Source of the DNA: Pseudoalteromonas distincta
GTDB taxonomy: Bacteria > Pseudomonadota > Gammaproteobacteria > Enterobacterales > Alteromonadaceae
Direction: 5' to 3'
NCBI RefSeq assembly: GCF_000814675.1
Contig: NZ_JWIG01000022.1
Location: 1-64,000, forward strand
DNA: 64,000 bases
The position numbers were made by a program, and so were the translations under genes. This document shows, in pieces, positions 1-8,941 of the stretch (its first letter is position 1; each line of letters begins with the position of its first letter). The notes beneath the pieces were generated by a model. The model had not been told where the DNA came from. It saw only the letters and a program-made list of their open reading frames with translations, and made no database searches.

Positions 1-771
1 GATATCATTAATAGCCAGATATAACTGGTAATCATGATGTTCGACTTTGCCACAATATTCAGTGCCTCTATCGGTTAGAATACGTAGCATGGGAAGCTCG
101 TACTGTTCGAAGTACGGCAGTACTTTGTCGTTGAGTATGTCAGCCGCAGTAATTGGCGTTTTCGTGGTGTAGAGCTTAGCGAACGCTACTTTGCTGTATG
201 TATCAACGAAGGTTTGTTGGTAGATACGCCCAACGCCTTTGAGATTACCCACGTAAAATGTATCTTGAGAGCCTAGATAACCTGGGTGAGCCGTTTCAAT
301 TTCACCACACGCTTCGTCATCATGTTTTTTCTTTTCAAGCGCAGCTACTTGAGCGTCGGTGAGAATGATACCTTCGTTAGCAACTTTATTTTCTAGTGCC
401 TTGAGACGCTTTTTGAAGTTCTCTAGGTCATGACGTAGCCATATTGAACGAACACCGCTGCCAGAAACGAATACGCCTTGTTTTCTGAGTTCATTACTCG
501 TTCTGTGTTGGCCATGAGCTGGATAATCGACAGCGTATTTAATGACGGCTTGTTCAGTTGCTTCATCAACTCTATTTTTTAAGTTTGGCGCTCTACGACT
601 TTTATCAATTAACGCATCAAGTCCACCGTCTTCGACGAGTTCTTGATATCGATAAAATGTATCACGGGATACGCCCATCACTTTGCAGGCTCTTGATACG
701 TTGCCAAGTTCTTCTGCAAGATTAAGTAAACCCGCTTTGTGTTTAATAATTGGATTGTTAGTATGTAGCAT
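1..771 (-). CDS. IS481-family transposase (C-terminus outside window)
   Basis: Translated by eye on the minus strand, the frame is open for 257 codons from the ATG at 769-771 to the window edge. The N-terminal third has a helix-turn-helix (GNVSRACKVMGVSRDTFYRY) followed by a segment containing YPAHGQHRTSNEL, as in IS481/IS3-type transposases. The rve/DDE core then begins: FVDTYSKVAFAKLY holds the first catalytic Asp and LRILTDRGTEYCG the second. The glutamate of the triad would lie beyond the edge. The single frame with no programmed frameshift favours IS481 over IS3. It catalyses DNA transposition. Whether it is intact cannot be judged. Confidence 0.88.
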   Translation of the reverse strand, partial: MLHTNNPIIKHKAGLLNLAEELGNVSRACKVMGVSRDTFYRYQELVEDGGLDALIDKSRRAPNLKNRVDEATEQAVIKYAVDYPAHGQHRTSNELRKQGVFVSGSGVRSIWLRHDLENFKKRLKALENKVANEGIILTDAQVAALEKKKHDDEACGEIETAHPGYLGSQDTFYVGNLKGVGRIYQQTFVDTYSKVAFAKLYTTKTPITAADILNDKVLPYFEQYELPMLRILTDRGTEYCGKVEHHDYQLYLAINDI

Positions 772-880
772 GAGAGTTACCTCTTATATGTTTTGATTTA
801 AAGATTCGACACCTTTTATCAAAACGGGTAACTCTCACTTTTTCAAGTTGATGTGTCAGATCTTGTCTGAACTAATACAC
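1..880 (-). mobile_element. IS481-family insertion sequence, cut by the window edge
   Basis: A single-ORF transposase reads leftward off position 1. Its upstream flank ends in a candidate terminal repeat near 852-879, which begins TGTGTCAGATC and contains the short palindrome TCAGA/TCTGA. IS481 elements carry one helix-turn-helix plus DDE transposase between short inverted repeats that start with TG. The opposite end lies outside the window, so the exact limits and any target duplication cannot be seen. Confidence 0.75.
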
Positions 881-942
881 TTTAGCTTATGAAGATTGGC
901 AATACTAGTTTTTTACACGGAAAGATTTTAGCTAGTACAATC

Positions 943-970
943 AAAAAGGGCTTCTAATAGAAGCCCCTTT
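943..970 (-). terminator. Rho-independent terminator of the 990-2510 gene
   Basis: On the minus strand AAAGGGGCTTCT pairs with AGAAGCCC across a short ATT loop and is followed by five T residues. It lies about 20 bases after the stop codon of the lipoprotein gene. Confidence 0.8.
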
Positions 971-989
971 GCTCTCATACAAACAAAAT

Positions 990-2510
990 TTATTTTACTA
1001 AGGTTTTCAAATCTGCAGCAGTGCCGTTATACATTTTCCAATTATCAACAGACTCTATAATTTCTGCATTCGGAGATAATAGGCCTAGTGTTAACTTTTG
1101 GTCACGCTTAAACAAAGCAAGTCCAATATAATCATCTACACGAAGCATCCCCGTTCGATTATAAGCAACACCATCTGAGTAAACTAATGAAGTCTGGTTC
1201 ATTTCAAATACTGGCGAGAACGCTAGATCTTGGACATACGAAAAACGCGTATCAACTGCTTCACCACTGTCATATTCAACAGACATACGCTCTTCAAAAT
1301 CAACTTCATAAGCAACACCATCAAATTCACCTGCACTATCATCCGCTAAGCCCGTATAAATAGAATGGTACCAATCACGATCTCGAAGACCCATACCTTC
1401 ATTCACAGCTGCAGAATAGTCATCCATCCACATGAAGCCACCACCATATCTTCTTCCGTTTACTATCTTTTCTACTTTAAACAATAGCGCGGTACCCGCA
1501 TCTGATTTATGGCCATAAATTAAGTTGTAAATTAAAGTGTGACTATCTTGGCTTGTTAGAACCATCGAACCATCAAGATCAACGTTAAAATTATAACAAT
1601 CAGCATCCACATCAGCGTTTAAAGGTTGCCCTGAATCAACAAACGCATTTTTTATACAAAACTGCTCCCAAGAACTCTCTGCTTTAATAGTTACTTGGCC
1701 ATACTGATCACCATCAAGGCGGTCAAAATGGTATGCACTCCAATCACCCACAAACGAAGAGAGCGTGGTACCTTGGATGAAATCACCTTCTACAACGTCA
1801 ACCTCTACGCTAGGTACCTTTAAATAAAGCAAACCATTTTCATCAAGTTCAAATGAAATCTCACTGGCAACAACACCCGACTCAAGCGCTGCATAAACAG
1901 TATCAGCAGCAAGAGAGACGTCATACGGCACATCCGTTAAGGCCACACCTTCTTGTAATAATTTAATTGCATAGTCAGATGCCAAGCCAACCAAAACAGC
2001 TTGTGCATTGCTATCATCTAGCGCCGTGTAGTCACCTTCAAACAAACTCACATCAACCGACCATAAATCTGCGATTGACTCAACAGAGTAACCAGAGTCT
2101 ACAGCCATCGTTGTTACAGGGCTTACATTCGCTGAGCCAGCTTCTGCATACATAGTGTATGAGTGACCCACAATGTTGCCCTCATTTACGTTCGCTGTTT
2201 TCTCTGACACTGCATCAATAATAATTGCTGTATCTGTGTAGTCACCTGACACTGTAAATGCACCTGATGCTGATGTTAGGCCTAAAAACTCAGATTCTTC
2301 ACACACTAAGTTTTGGTTTACGTCTGCACAAACGCGAGCATCGCTTAGTGGTCCTACAGTACCAATAACAAAATCAACATTGGTAACAACGCCAGTTGAT
2401 GTGTCACCAGTCGAGTCCGGTACCTGCGTTTCAGAGCCAGAGCCAGAACCAGAACCACCACCACAAGCCGCAAGTAGACTACAAAGAGATAAGGTAATTA
2501 ATTTTTTCAT
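990..2510 (-). CDS. Large surface lipoprotein of unknown function
   Basis: The 506-residue protein starts with a lipoprotein signal (MKKLITLSLCSLLAAC, lipidated Cys16) followed by a Gly/Ser linker, so it is probably outer-membrane anchored. Residues about 57-75 contain DARVCADVNQNLVC, a short Asp/Asn-rich two-cysteine motif seen in many marine lipoproteins next to a carboxypeptidase-regulatory-like beta-sandwich. The rest is acidic and beta-rich, with no catalytic motif I recognise. It is transcribed alone, with its own terminator. The next lipoprotein gene upstream is on the same strand but 129 bases away. Function unknown. Confidence 0.8.
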   Translation of the reverse strand: MKKLITLSLCSLLAACGGGSGSGSGSETQVPDSTGDTSTGVVTNVDFVIGTVGPLSDARVCADVNQNLVCEESEFLGLTSASGAFTVSGDYTDTAIIIDAVSEKTANVNEGNIVGHSYTMYAEAGSANVSPVTTMAVDSGYSVESIADLWSVDVSLFEGDYTALDDSNAQAVLVGLASDYAIKLLQEGVALTDVPYDVSLAADTVYAALESGVVASEISFELDENGLLYLKVPSVEVDVVEGDFIQGTTLSSFVGDWSAYHFDRLDGDQYGQVTIKAESSWEQFCIKNAFVDSGQPLNADVDADCYNFNVDLDGSMVLTSQDSHTLIYNLIYGHKSDAGTALLFKVEKIVNGRRYGGGFMWMDDYSAAVNEGMGLRDRDWYHSIYTGLADDSAGEFDGVAYEVDFEERMSVEYDSGEAVDTRFSYVQDLAFSPVFEMNQTSLVYSDGVAYNRTGMLRVDDYIGLALFKRDQKLTLGLLSPNAEIIESVDNWKMYNGTAADLKTLVK

Positions 2511-2639
2511 TTTTATATTCCAATATTTTTAAGGTAGGTAAGCAACTGGGGTGCCTGAAGATTAAACTTTGATTTTTAGCCTATTTTTTGTTTGTAAGCG
2601 CGCTCCACTTAGAGCTCTCTTTAAACGACTTACAACAAC

Positions 2640-3506
2640 TCAGCTGTTGGCTACACTTTTAAGATGTTCTAGTAAAATTCCCATTAACTTTTCATCGTAT
2701 TGTGATGTCCCGTCAGGGCTTACAGAAACAGGATGACTTAAACGATATTCAACTTTTGACTTACCGCGATACAAAAAGATTTCCAAATCTACATTCGCAA
2801 CCGTACCACCTGAATTAAATGCAAAACTATTCTTGTAAACTCGCTTATTTGACTTGTTTTCATTAGGTCGCTGCTTTAACTTCCTCTCAAAACTTGTTTG
2901 AACAGATGCAGGGTCAAAATCAACATCAAATGAGCCACTTGAATAAACATATCTATCAATATCTTTACCCGGTTTATCCATCACATTATCGAGTAACTCT
3001 TGAAGTGTTTTGTCGCTTATTGGGGAAGATATTGGAATAAACAATGCGTCAGAAGCATCTTCTGCAGTCGCAGTCATTGCAGGTAAAAGGTTAACTTTAA
3101 AAGATTCAGTTGTTTCTTCAATTTGGTAAGGAAATGCAGTGTGAACTTTTGAAAGGTAAGTACTGCCTGAGCGAAATTTATCCCCGCGAAAGTAGGTAAT
3201 CTTCACTTCAGAATCAGTTAGAGAAACTTTTTTACCCCATATTGATTTTATGTCTGCCGTTTGCCACTTTCCACATTCGATATCGCATTGCGTATATCCA
3301 GTATGAGCTGAAACATGCTCCCTTAAAGCATTTTTCACAGTCCCTAAAGTGACAACATTACTTGCAACGCCTGGTAGTTTTTTATATTCAAGTGTTTTAT
3401 TTTTAGCCGTTAGACTCAACGGGATATCCCTGATATCGGGAGTTGACTTACAACCCGAAACAAAAGATAAAATAACAGCGATTACAGCAAGTCTTTTTAA
3501 GTTCAT
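2640..3506 (-). CDS. Lipoprotein of unknown function, divergent from a membrane regulator
   Basis: The 288-residue protein has signal sequence MNLKRLAVIAVILSFVSGC with lipobox Cys19. A strong ribosome site (AAGGA) precedes the ATG. The mature part has a single Cys pair (QCDIEC, about residues 74-79) and alternating polar/hydrophobic strands, but no family I can name. It is divergently transcribed from the winged-helix membrane regulator at 3759-5651, sharing a 252-base AT-rich intergenic region. That arrangement makes it a natural candidate target of the regulator, which is inference. Confidence 0.78.
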   Translation of the reverse strand: MNLKRLAVIAVILSFVSGCKSTPDIRDIPLSLTAKNKTLEYKKLPGVASNVVTLGTVKNALREHVSAHTGYTQCDIECGKWQTADIKSIWGKKVSLTDSEVKITYFRGDKFRSGSTYLSKVHTAFPYQIEETTESFKVNLLPAMTATAEDASDALFIPISSPISDKTLQELLDNVMDKPGKDIDRYVYSSGSFDVDFDPASVQTSFERKLKQRPNENKSNKRVYKNSFAFNSGGTVANVDLEIFLYRGKSKVEYRLSHPVSVSPDGTSQYDEKLMGILLEHLKSVANS

Positions 3507-3758
3507 TATTAATAATTCCTTCTTATTTAAAGTTTAATTAAATGCGATTTTGTAAACTTATATACAATGGTTTTGAAGCATGTTTTTTCACGAAAGGAAT
3601 ATCTATGATTTTTTAAAAGGGAGGTAGTGAATAAATATAAAACAGTGTGATTTAGTGTGAAATATCATAATTATTAAATAGTTATAAATATCATGGATAT
3701 TGTTGAAATAATCAAAACAAATGGTTAAACTCCCCGAAAAAATAATAAAGCTCGTCCT

Positions 3759-5651
3759 GTGAACTATAAAATCAATGACTTTTTAATCTCACCAAATATT
3801 AATTCAGCATCAAAAAACAACGAAAAATTTGAACTGACCTCTCAAGAAATAATTGCACTTAAGCTGTTTTTTTCATCCGATGATGGTTTTGTTGATACGC
3901 AAACTCTTGAATCAGAAATTTGGGGGGAGCGCATTGTAACCAAAAACTCTCTTCGCAAGCTAATAAGTGATCTACGTTTAAAATTTGGTGATAGTGAGTC
4001 ATTTAAAAACATAAGAGGTAGAGGCTACAAACTCAAATTTGAATCGATTGAACCCTCAAAGGTTGCTCAAAAAAAAGTAAATGATTATAAGTACTTGTTC
4101 ACTTTACTATTTATTATTTTGATATGTATTGTGGCAATTTTATCTTATAGCTATAAGGGGAAGATTGAAGCGTTACCGAAGGTTTCTACCCAAACCGTTT
4201 TTGAATCTAAAGATTATATTTTGGACTATGCAACTCATAACAATTCGCTATTTGTTACTGCGCGAGACAAAAACACATCAAAATTATACAAAGTTTTAAA
4301 TCGTCAAAACACAGTGTTAATGTCGGAGAGTTATTCTGGTGCTTATCGCGGCTTAGAAATTCATAAAAGTGGCCGCACAATAATGCATGTAGTTGAAGAT
4401 TCAAAATGCAAAATTAAAATCTTCCAAAAGCCTGTTGAAGACCAAATAGATGAGATTCCCTGTAACAGGCAAAATGCATTTCCCTCTTTTGATTGGATTG
4501 ATGAAAATAGGTTTTACATTACTTTTAACGTTGATCCGAGTTCATCAATTAAACCTTTTATATATGACCTGACAACTAAACGATTAGAAGAGGTTTTTAG
4601 TACCAATTTTGAGTCAGAAAATAATAAAAATTTTATTGATGCATACATTAAAGGACACAATGATGGCGTATTTTCATTAAGAGAAAATCATTTAGATAAA
4701 ATGTCTTTGACTTACTTTGAAGGTAATAATAGGAGAACACTTTATAAATTTAGAGCTAAACCTTATTCCGTTGCAGTTGCACAACAAAACCTATTCTTTG
4801 TAGGTAATAATAATGAACTATTTATGTTGCCCTTATCAGATGACATATTATCTCAAGATATAAATTTATCGCTATTGATGGCATCACAAGCTACCAAGAT
4901 TGATGACCCTTTAGTTCTTGAAGAACAACTCTATTTCTCTTTAGGTAACGTTTCCAAGGAAGTTATATATAGTTCATCTGGGGATTTTACTTATAGTTTA
5001 GAAAATGGTGTAAGAGACTTCACCTATACTGATAAGGTGCTTACAGTTTTAGCATTAACCAATAGTGGTTACGCAATAGAACAACTCAAAGATGGACTTG
5101 TATTTAATACTATTTACTTCGATTCAAACCTGAGCCTTAGGCATATAGCTTTTTTTAAAAACGAAATATTCTTAGCTGGTGCTGATGGTGTTTATAAGTT
5201 AGTTGAAAATAAACTGATTCAGATTAGCAATATAAAAACTACTGAGCTCGTGTCTAACGGTAAATGTATGATCGCAGAAGGTGAAGGTATTCATTTACTT
5301 GACAAAAGAACACATACTTTCATAAAAATAGTAGAACAAGGTGAAAGAGCATTTCAAAGTGAGCAAGGGTGTTTATTTGTTGATACTCTTACTGGGAATA
5401 TTGTTAATGAAAGTCGTGAAATAATAAGTAAGCAAACAAAGAGAAGGCTATTAATTGAACATAAAGGTATACTTGCACACCGCTACAATGTTAAGGAACA
5501 AACACATATTGTGGATATCAATACTGGTAAAGTAATAGAAAAAACAAAATCACGCGCCAGATTTACAAAGCTTATTTCCTATGAGGACGATATTCTATAT
5601 TTAGGTGAAGCTGATGTTAATACATCCATTTTGAGGTTGAAATTAGATTAA
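3759..5651 (+). CDS. ToxR/CadC-like membrane-bound transcriptional regulator
   Basis: The 630-residue protein is of one-component type. An N-terminal winged-helix DNA-binding domain (about residues 15-95, with IWGERIVTKNSLRKLISDLR and the wing-like NIRGRGYKL) is followed by one membrane helix (about 112-132) and a roughly 500-residue periplasmic part of repeated beta strands resembling a beta-propeller. The winged helix is the OmpR/PhoB type used by CadC and ToxR. The start is GTG at 3759 with no convincing Shine-Dalgarno, so the start is uncertain. The target may be the divergent lipoprotein. The signal sensed is unknown. Confidence 0.85.
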   Translation: MNYKINDFLISPNINSASKNNEKFELTSQEIIALKLFFSSDDGFVDTQTLESEIWGERIVTKNSLRKLISDLRLKFGDSESFKNIRGRGYKLKFESIEPSKVAQKKVNDYKYLFTLLFIILICIVAILSYSYKGKIEALPKVSTQTVFESKDYILDYATHNNSLFVTARDKNTSKLYKVLNRQNTVLMSESYSGAYRGLEIHKSGRTIMHVVEDSKCKIKIFQKPVEDQIDEIPCNRQNAFPSFDWIDENRFYITFNVDPSSSIKPFIYDLTTKRLEEVFSTNFESENNKNFIDAYIKGHNDGVFSLRENHLDKMSLTYFEGNNRRTLYKFRAKPYSVAVAQQNLFFVGNNNELFMLPLSDDILSQDINLSLLMASQATKIDDPLVLEEQLYFSLGNVSKEVIYSSSGDFTYSLENGVRDFTYTDKVLTVLALTNSGYAIEQLKDGLVFNTIYFDSNLSLRHIAFFKNEIFLAGADGVYKLVENKLIQISNIKTTELVSNGKCMIAEGEGIHLLDKRTHTFIKIVEQGERAFQSEQGCLFVDTLTGNIVNESREIISKQTKRRLLIEHKGILAHRYNVKEQTHIVDINTGKVIEKTKSRARFTKLISYEDDILYLGEADVNTSILRLKLD

Positions 5652-5783
5652 AAGAGTATCAGCTATAATCACTCTGAACTTTTTATAGCTAGGGTATTTA
5701 ATTTCCATTGAGTAAGTAAGCGCATTGAAATTTGATGAATCTATAGTATGCAAAATTTCATTTTTCATACTACGGAACGTAAA

Positions 5784-5813
5784 AAAAGCGCCTTGATAAA
5801 GTCAGGGCGCTTT
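5784..5813. terminator. Bidirectional hairpin terminator
   Basis: AAAGCGCC pairs with GGCGCTTT around a short loop. An A-run precedes the stem and a T-rich stretch follows, so it can end transcripts arriving from the regulator on the plus strand and from the small gene at 5838 on the minus strand. Confidence 0.72.
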
Positions 5814-5837
5814 GTGTTTAGGACAAATAAACAAGGG

Positions 5838-6083
5838 TTATACAAATTTAAATAGCAAATATTTGAGCATGATTCTCATACTACGCCCATTACTTTGGCA
5901 ATATTTCTCGTAGTTAATTATGCCAATAGCCATCTTAGTGCAAAACAAACTCAGAGCTATAAACCAAGCTAAGTCTTCAGTTGATTGGTACAGTGTAAAC
6001 AGTAACTCTGAGCCACCAAATGTAATGGTCGAATATACGATTTCTATTCGATACCGACTAATTGCTTTCAATATTTTGAGCAT
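5838..6083 (-). CDS. Small two-helix membrane protein, unknown
   Basis: The 81-residue product has two hydrophobic stretches (about residues 13-33 and 38-58) and basic ends. Its ATG overlaps the stop codon of the upstream small gene (TAATG), implying translational coupling. It is not recognised. It lies next to the hairpin-rich accessory block and is read away from it, so it may belong to the same small mobile or phage-like element. That link is inference. Confidence 0.55.
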   Translation of the reverse strand: MLKILKAISRYRIEIVYSTITFGGSELLFTLYQSTEDLAWFIALSLFCTKMAIGIINYEKYCQSNGRSMRIMLKYLLFKFV

Positions 6084-6292
6084 TAAAAGCCATCATCAAA
6101 CGAGTCAAATGCATCAAAACAGTCACCATTACTTGAATCACTTATCGATTCTTCAATTTCATAAACAGTCATTACTCTATTAGGCTGGCCCACCACATTG
6201 CCACCAACATCTACGATATTAGTGCTGGCATTTGTGATAGGTAATCCTGTTGTTGGGTTAATAGCGATATCAGTAACGTCATTGTTTTTCAT
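6083..6292 (-). CDS. Small acidic protein, unknown, coupled to the membrane protein gene
   Basis: The 69-residue protein starts MKNNDVTDIAINPTTGLP and ends in a Ser/Asp/Phe-rich acidic tail. The first half is Gly/Val/Asn-rich (DVGGNVVGQPN). It ends in a one-base overlap with the next start codon. Upstream on the minus strand AAGG lies about ten bases before the ATG. Not recognised; the pairing with a membrane protein and the position beside a structured non-coding block suggest an accessory element. Confidence 0.55.
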   Translation of the reverse strand: MKNNDVTDIAINPTTGLPITNASTNIVDVGGNVVGQPNRVMTVYEIEESISDSSNGDCFDAFDSFDDGF

Positions 6293-6480
6293 TTTTCAAA
6301 CCTTATTAATCATTAATTTCTGCTATCAAATTTAATGATTTCGTGATAAAAAACAAACTTGTTTGACTGCGCAGCTCAGCAACAAACAGTTTGAATTAAG
6401 TAATTAGCCCTTCCCTTATTCCACCTAATTTTATTAAGTAAAAACCTTTTATTCTTTTCTAAAAAATTCATTAATAAGTT

Positions 6481-7015
6481 TAATTTGGAAGCGGCTTTTG
6501 TCTGCAAGACAGGTTTTTTAAAACGCATTTTTCGGCACGACAAACTGCAAAAATAGCGCCTCAGAATGAGGCCAACAAGCGCGTAATGTGGCGTAGGCGA
6601 AGCCGTAGACACATGGAGACAGCGCGAATGTACAGGCTGGTCTGTACTAACCGCGATAATGTTTCGCATCAGCGAAATTCGATATTAATTTGGCACAAAT
6701 TGATATCGAACCATCTATTTTCGTCAGAAAATAAAAGCGAAGAAAAATGCGGATAATGGGGCACCCATCGCATTGTCTGAAGCGGCAGTATGGCGGTTAG
6801 TACGGAGCGTAGCTCGTACATTCGCGCTGGGTCTACAACGCTAGCGCGATAGCGCGTCGAGTCAGCTCGTTGCGGAGCAACACCAGAGCTGGCGGGCGTT
6901 TTAGTCCCTATGGTTAAACAACGAAGTTGAGAGACCATCCGCTGAAAGCGGCTTTTGTTGCGATAATTATCGCGACAATGATTCCGTGCATGCTGTCAGA
7001 GCATCTCGGAATGAA
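6481..7015. other. GC-richer, hairpin-dense non-coding block, possible replication or transfer origin
   Basis: This gene-free stretch is visibly richer in GC than its surroundings and holds many inverted repeats: GCCTCA/TGAGGC at 6558-6572; TTCGATAT/ATATCGAA (6678-6685, 6703-6710) with an inner AATTTG/CAAATT; the perfect palindrome GCGATAATTATCGC at 6960-6973; and ATTCCG plus ATGCT pairing with AGCAT plus CGGAAT at 6981-7012. A 13-base direct repeat AAGCGGCTTTTGT occurs at 6489-6501 and 6946-6958, near the two edges. It sits between divergent small genes and a putative mobilisation protein. An origin of replication or transfer, or a structured RNA, would all fit. Open frames here on the minus strand look like chance products of the repeats. 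Confidence 0.5.
6621..6828. repeat. Two-step long inverted repeat (cruciform-capable)
   Basis: AGCGCGAATGTAC (6621-6633) is exactly complementary to 6816-6828, and GTACTAACCGC (6644-6654) to 6793-6803. The gaps between steps are 10 and 12 bases. Each arm can also fold on itself (TACAG/CTGTA on the left; GTAC-GAGC/GCTC-GTAC on the right), so the region can switch between one large cruciform and two small hairpins. Confidence 0.8.
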
Positions 7016-7104
7016 AAACGGCAATGTAATTATAAAATGATGATAATTTTTGTGTTGCGGTGCTAGTTAATTTTACTAATTAACTCATCAAAAGGACTTT
7101 TGAA

Positions 7105-7983
7105 TTGACTCAGAAACCATCAAAAGATTTAGAAACGAACAACCTACTCCTCACTCACTACCCTCGCTATTTTGATATTGATATGCGGTATTATCCAGGC
7201 GCAAACAATCATCAAAAAGGGGTTAACCGAACTAGGTTGACCGTATTAATCGCGATTCGATTTTCCATTATTACCCCAGGCATTGTTCGTTGGTTATATG
7301 CCATCAATCATCGGTTAGCTTTAGAGCATTTAAACCGGCTAGAAAACGATGGTTTTTTGCGGGTGGTAAAAACACACCGAAGCCCAGACGGTCGAGTCTA
7401 TGTACCTACCTACACTGCAGCCAAATTTGCAGAGGAGTTAATGGGCATCGATATACATTTTAGAGCGAATAGAAACCCTGCTCTGCAGTTCAATCAAAAC
7501 AATGTAATGCATAACCTGATTAATGCATTTGTCATGCTGCGCGGTATACATAATTACCACAGTGATGAAACGTACGCACCAATGTGGAATGGGTTTATTA
7601 CCGAGCCTGAATTTAAACGTATCAATAACCTATCTGATACACGAACTGTGGATGGCGCTGTGCTACTTCCTGATGGCTCAATAGTCGCTATTGAGGTGGA
7701 ACACTCTTTTAAAAACAAAACTGCACGACAGGCCATTTTACTAAAATATTTGTCGTCTTTAAAAAAGGGCGATTACAGTAAGATTTTTTTATTCTCCCAA
7801 TCAGTCAAAATTTTTGATGACATTAAGCGACTCCACGAACAGTTATTTGAGGAAATGCCGCAACGTTTTGACAAGAAGACACGAGCACCACTTCTCAGTG
7901 AAAGCGATGCTGAATTACTTCACTCGTCTATTATTTTCCGCACTAAATTATGTGAAGAAATTAATGAAATGTTTTATCAATAA
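7105..7983 (+). CDS. Winged-helix plus nuclease-like protein, resembles replication-relaxation/mobilisation proteins
   Basis: The 292-residue protein begins at a TTG with AAAGGA eight bases upstream; no ATG lies nearby. Residues about 45-120 look like a winged helix (ITPGIVRWLYAINHRLALEHL, then DGFLRVVKTH as recognition and wing). Residues about 195-245 read DGAVLLPDGSIVAIEVEHS followed by a Lys-containing helix and an L-x-x-Y segment, a PD-(D/E)XK-like pattern. This order is typical of Replic_Relax-type proteins of plasmids and integrative elements. The assignment is by pattern only. The upstream hairpin block would be a natural binding site. A strong terminator follows. Confidence 0.6.
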   Translation: MTQKPSKDLETNNLLLTHYPRYFDIDMRYYPGANNHQKGVNRTRLTVLIAIRFSIITPGIVRWLYAINHRLALEHLNRLENDGFLRVVKTHRSPDGRVYVPTYTAAKFAEELMGIDIHFRANRNPALQFNQNNVMHNLINAFVMLRGIHNYHSDETYAPMWNGFITEPEFKRINNLSDTRTVDGAVLLPDGSIVAIEVEHSFKNKTARQAILLKYLSSLKKGDYSKIFLFSQSVKIFDDIKRLHEQLFEEMPQRFDKKTRAPLLSESDAELLHSSIIFRTKLCEEINEMFYQ

Positions 7984-7992
7984 ACGATAGAT

Positions 7993-8037
7993 AAGCAAAG
8001 GGGGAATGGATAGTAATCCATTCCCCCTTTGCTTTTG
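7993..8037 (+). terminator. Very strong Rho-independent terminator
   Basis: An 18-base perfect stem (7993-8010 with 8017-8034, AAGCAAAGGGGGAATGGA and its complement) has a 6-base loop and is followed by TTTT. It ends the 7105-7983 gene. Confidence 0.88.
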
Positions 8038-8274
8038 GCCTATTTAAAGCCTTGCCAACATTATTATTAAAAACACGCTTTTGTGAAGTAATAACAAGGC
8101 GCTATATTTGCGTCACGCCTTCCCCTAGAGGTGTAATCTCTATTAATGAGATTGAGCTGCTTAAACCAGTTTTCAGCTTAAGTAGTGAGCCTGCAAATAA
8201 TGACTCATGGCATATTTTAGGGGTAATGATTAGGCAGTTATTTTATTATTAAAATAACTTATATTTGTCCTTTA

Positions 8275-8742
8275 TTATTTATTTAGAAGACTGTTTATTG
8301 AATCTTGGATATTACGATCAATACGATCTTGTTCAAACTCGTCAACAAATTCATTTTCAATATCATTTTTATAGTCGTCTTCAAATTCATCCTCGAACTT
8401 ACTATCAAAAACTGAATCAAAGCGCTCTTCTGGCGCATCACTAAATGCTTGCTCTGGCTCTTCATAAAACTCGTCATCGTAATCAGGATATGCTGGTACG
8501 GGTTGGTGTACATCGTTTATTAAACAAATCATTAATTTATACATCAACAATTTTACGCCACGATAATTAAGATGTTTTTTATTAAAAACTTGAGGCTCTA
8601 CAATAGCCCAAAAGCCTTTAAAGTTAGGGTTATCTGCACTTAGCATGAGTTTGTTTATTTTATGATCGTTATCCCTTACAACCGTTTTGACATCTTCTAA
8701 CAGGGTGATAATGTCTAGAGTAGAGGTATATCTGCAAGTCAT
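8275..8742 (-). CDS. Acidic-tailed protein of unknown function
   Basis: The 155-residue protein has an ordinary N-terminal half (residues 1-85) and a strikingly acidic C-terminal half, with repeated Phe/Asp/Glu units such as FDSKFEDEFEDDY. AAGGA lies before the ATG. The DNA-mimic-like charge and the short length are common among phage and plasmid accessory proteins, but no family is recognised. It is convergent with the putative mobilisation gene and has no obvious terminator of its own. Confidence 0.6.
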   Translation of the reverse strand: MTCRYTSTLDIITLLEDVKTVVRDNDHKINKLMLSADNPNFKGFWAIVEPQVFNKKHLNYRGVKLLMYKLMICLINDVHQPVPAYPDYDDEFYEEPEQAFSDAPEERFDSVFDSKFEDEFEDDYKNDIENEFVDEFEQDRIDRNIQDSINSLLNK

Positions 8743-8913
8743 AGAATTTCCTTATCGTAAATTAATTTTGATAATTATTATCCGTTAATAATTACTTACT
8801 CCCCTTATTATGAGGTTATTTATAAATAGGCACTCTTAGGGAGAAATAGTGACTTTTTTTGTGAGTTTAAATTATTTATTTAAAACACAATTGGATCAGA
8901 ATCTTTAAAACTA

Positions 8914-8936
8914 AAAAGCGAGCCTAAAGGCTCGCC
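8914..8936 (-). terminator. Terminator of the 8942-9334 gene
   Basis: On the minus strand GCGAGCC and GGCTCGC form a 7-base perfect stem with a TTTA loop, followed by TTTTTAG. Confidence 0.8.
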
Positions 8937-8941
8937 AGAGT

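Noticed and set aside
1..880. IS3-family assignment for the left-edge transposase
   Set aside because: A single uninterrupted frame contains both the helix-turn-helix and the DDE domain, with no overlapping orfA/orfB.
6376..6938. Two back-to-back minus-strand open frames of 97 and 89 codons in the hairpin-rich block
   Set aside because: Their codons fall across the inverted repeats, the products are Arg/Ser/Thr-rich with no ribosome site, and both frames follow the palindromes rather than normal codon use.
8052..8252. Plus-strand 66-codon frame after the strong terminator
   Set aside because: It follows a very strong terminator, has no ribosome site and has an ordinary random composition. 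I could not support it as a gene.
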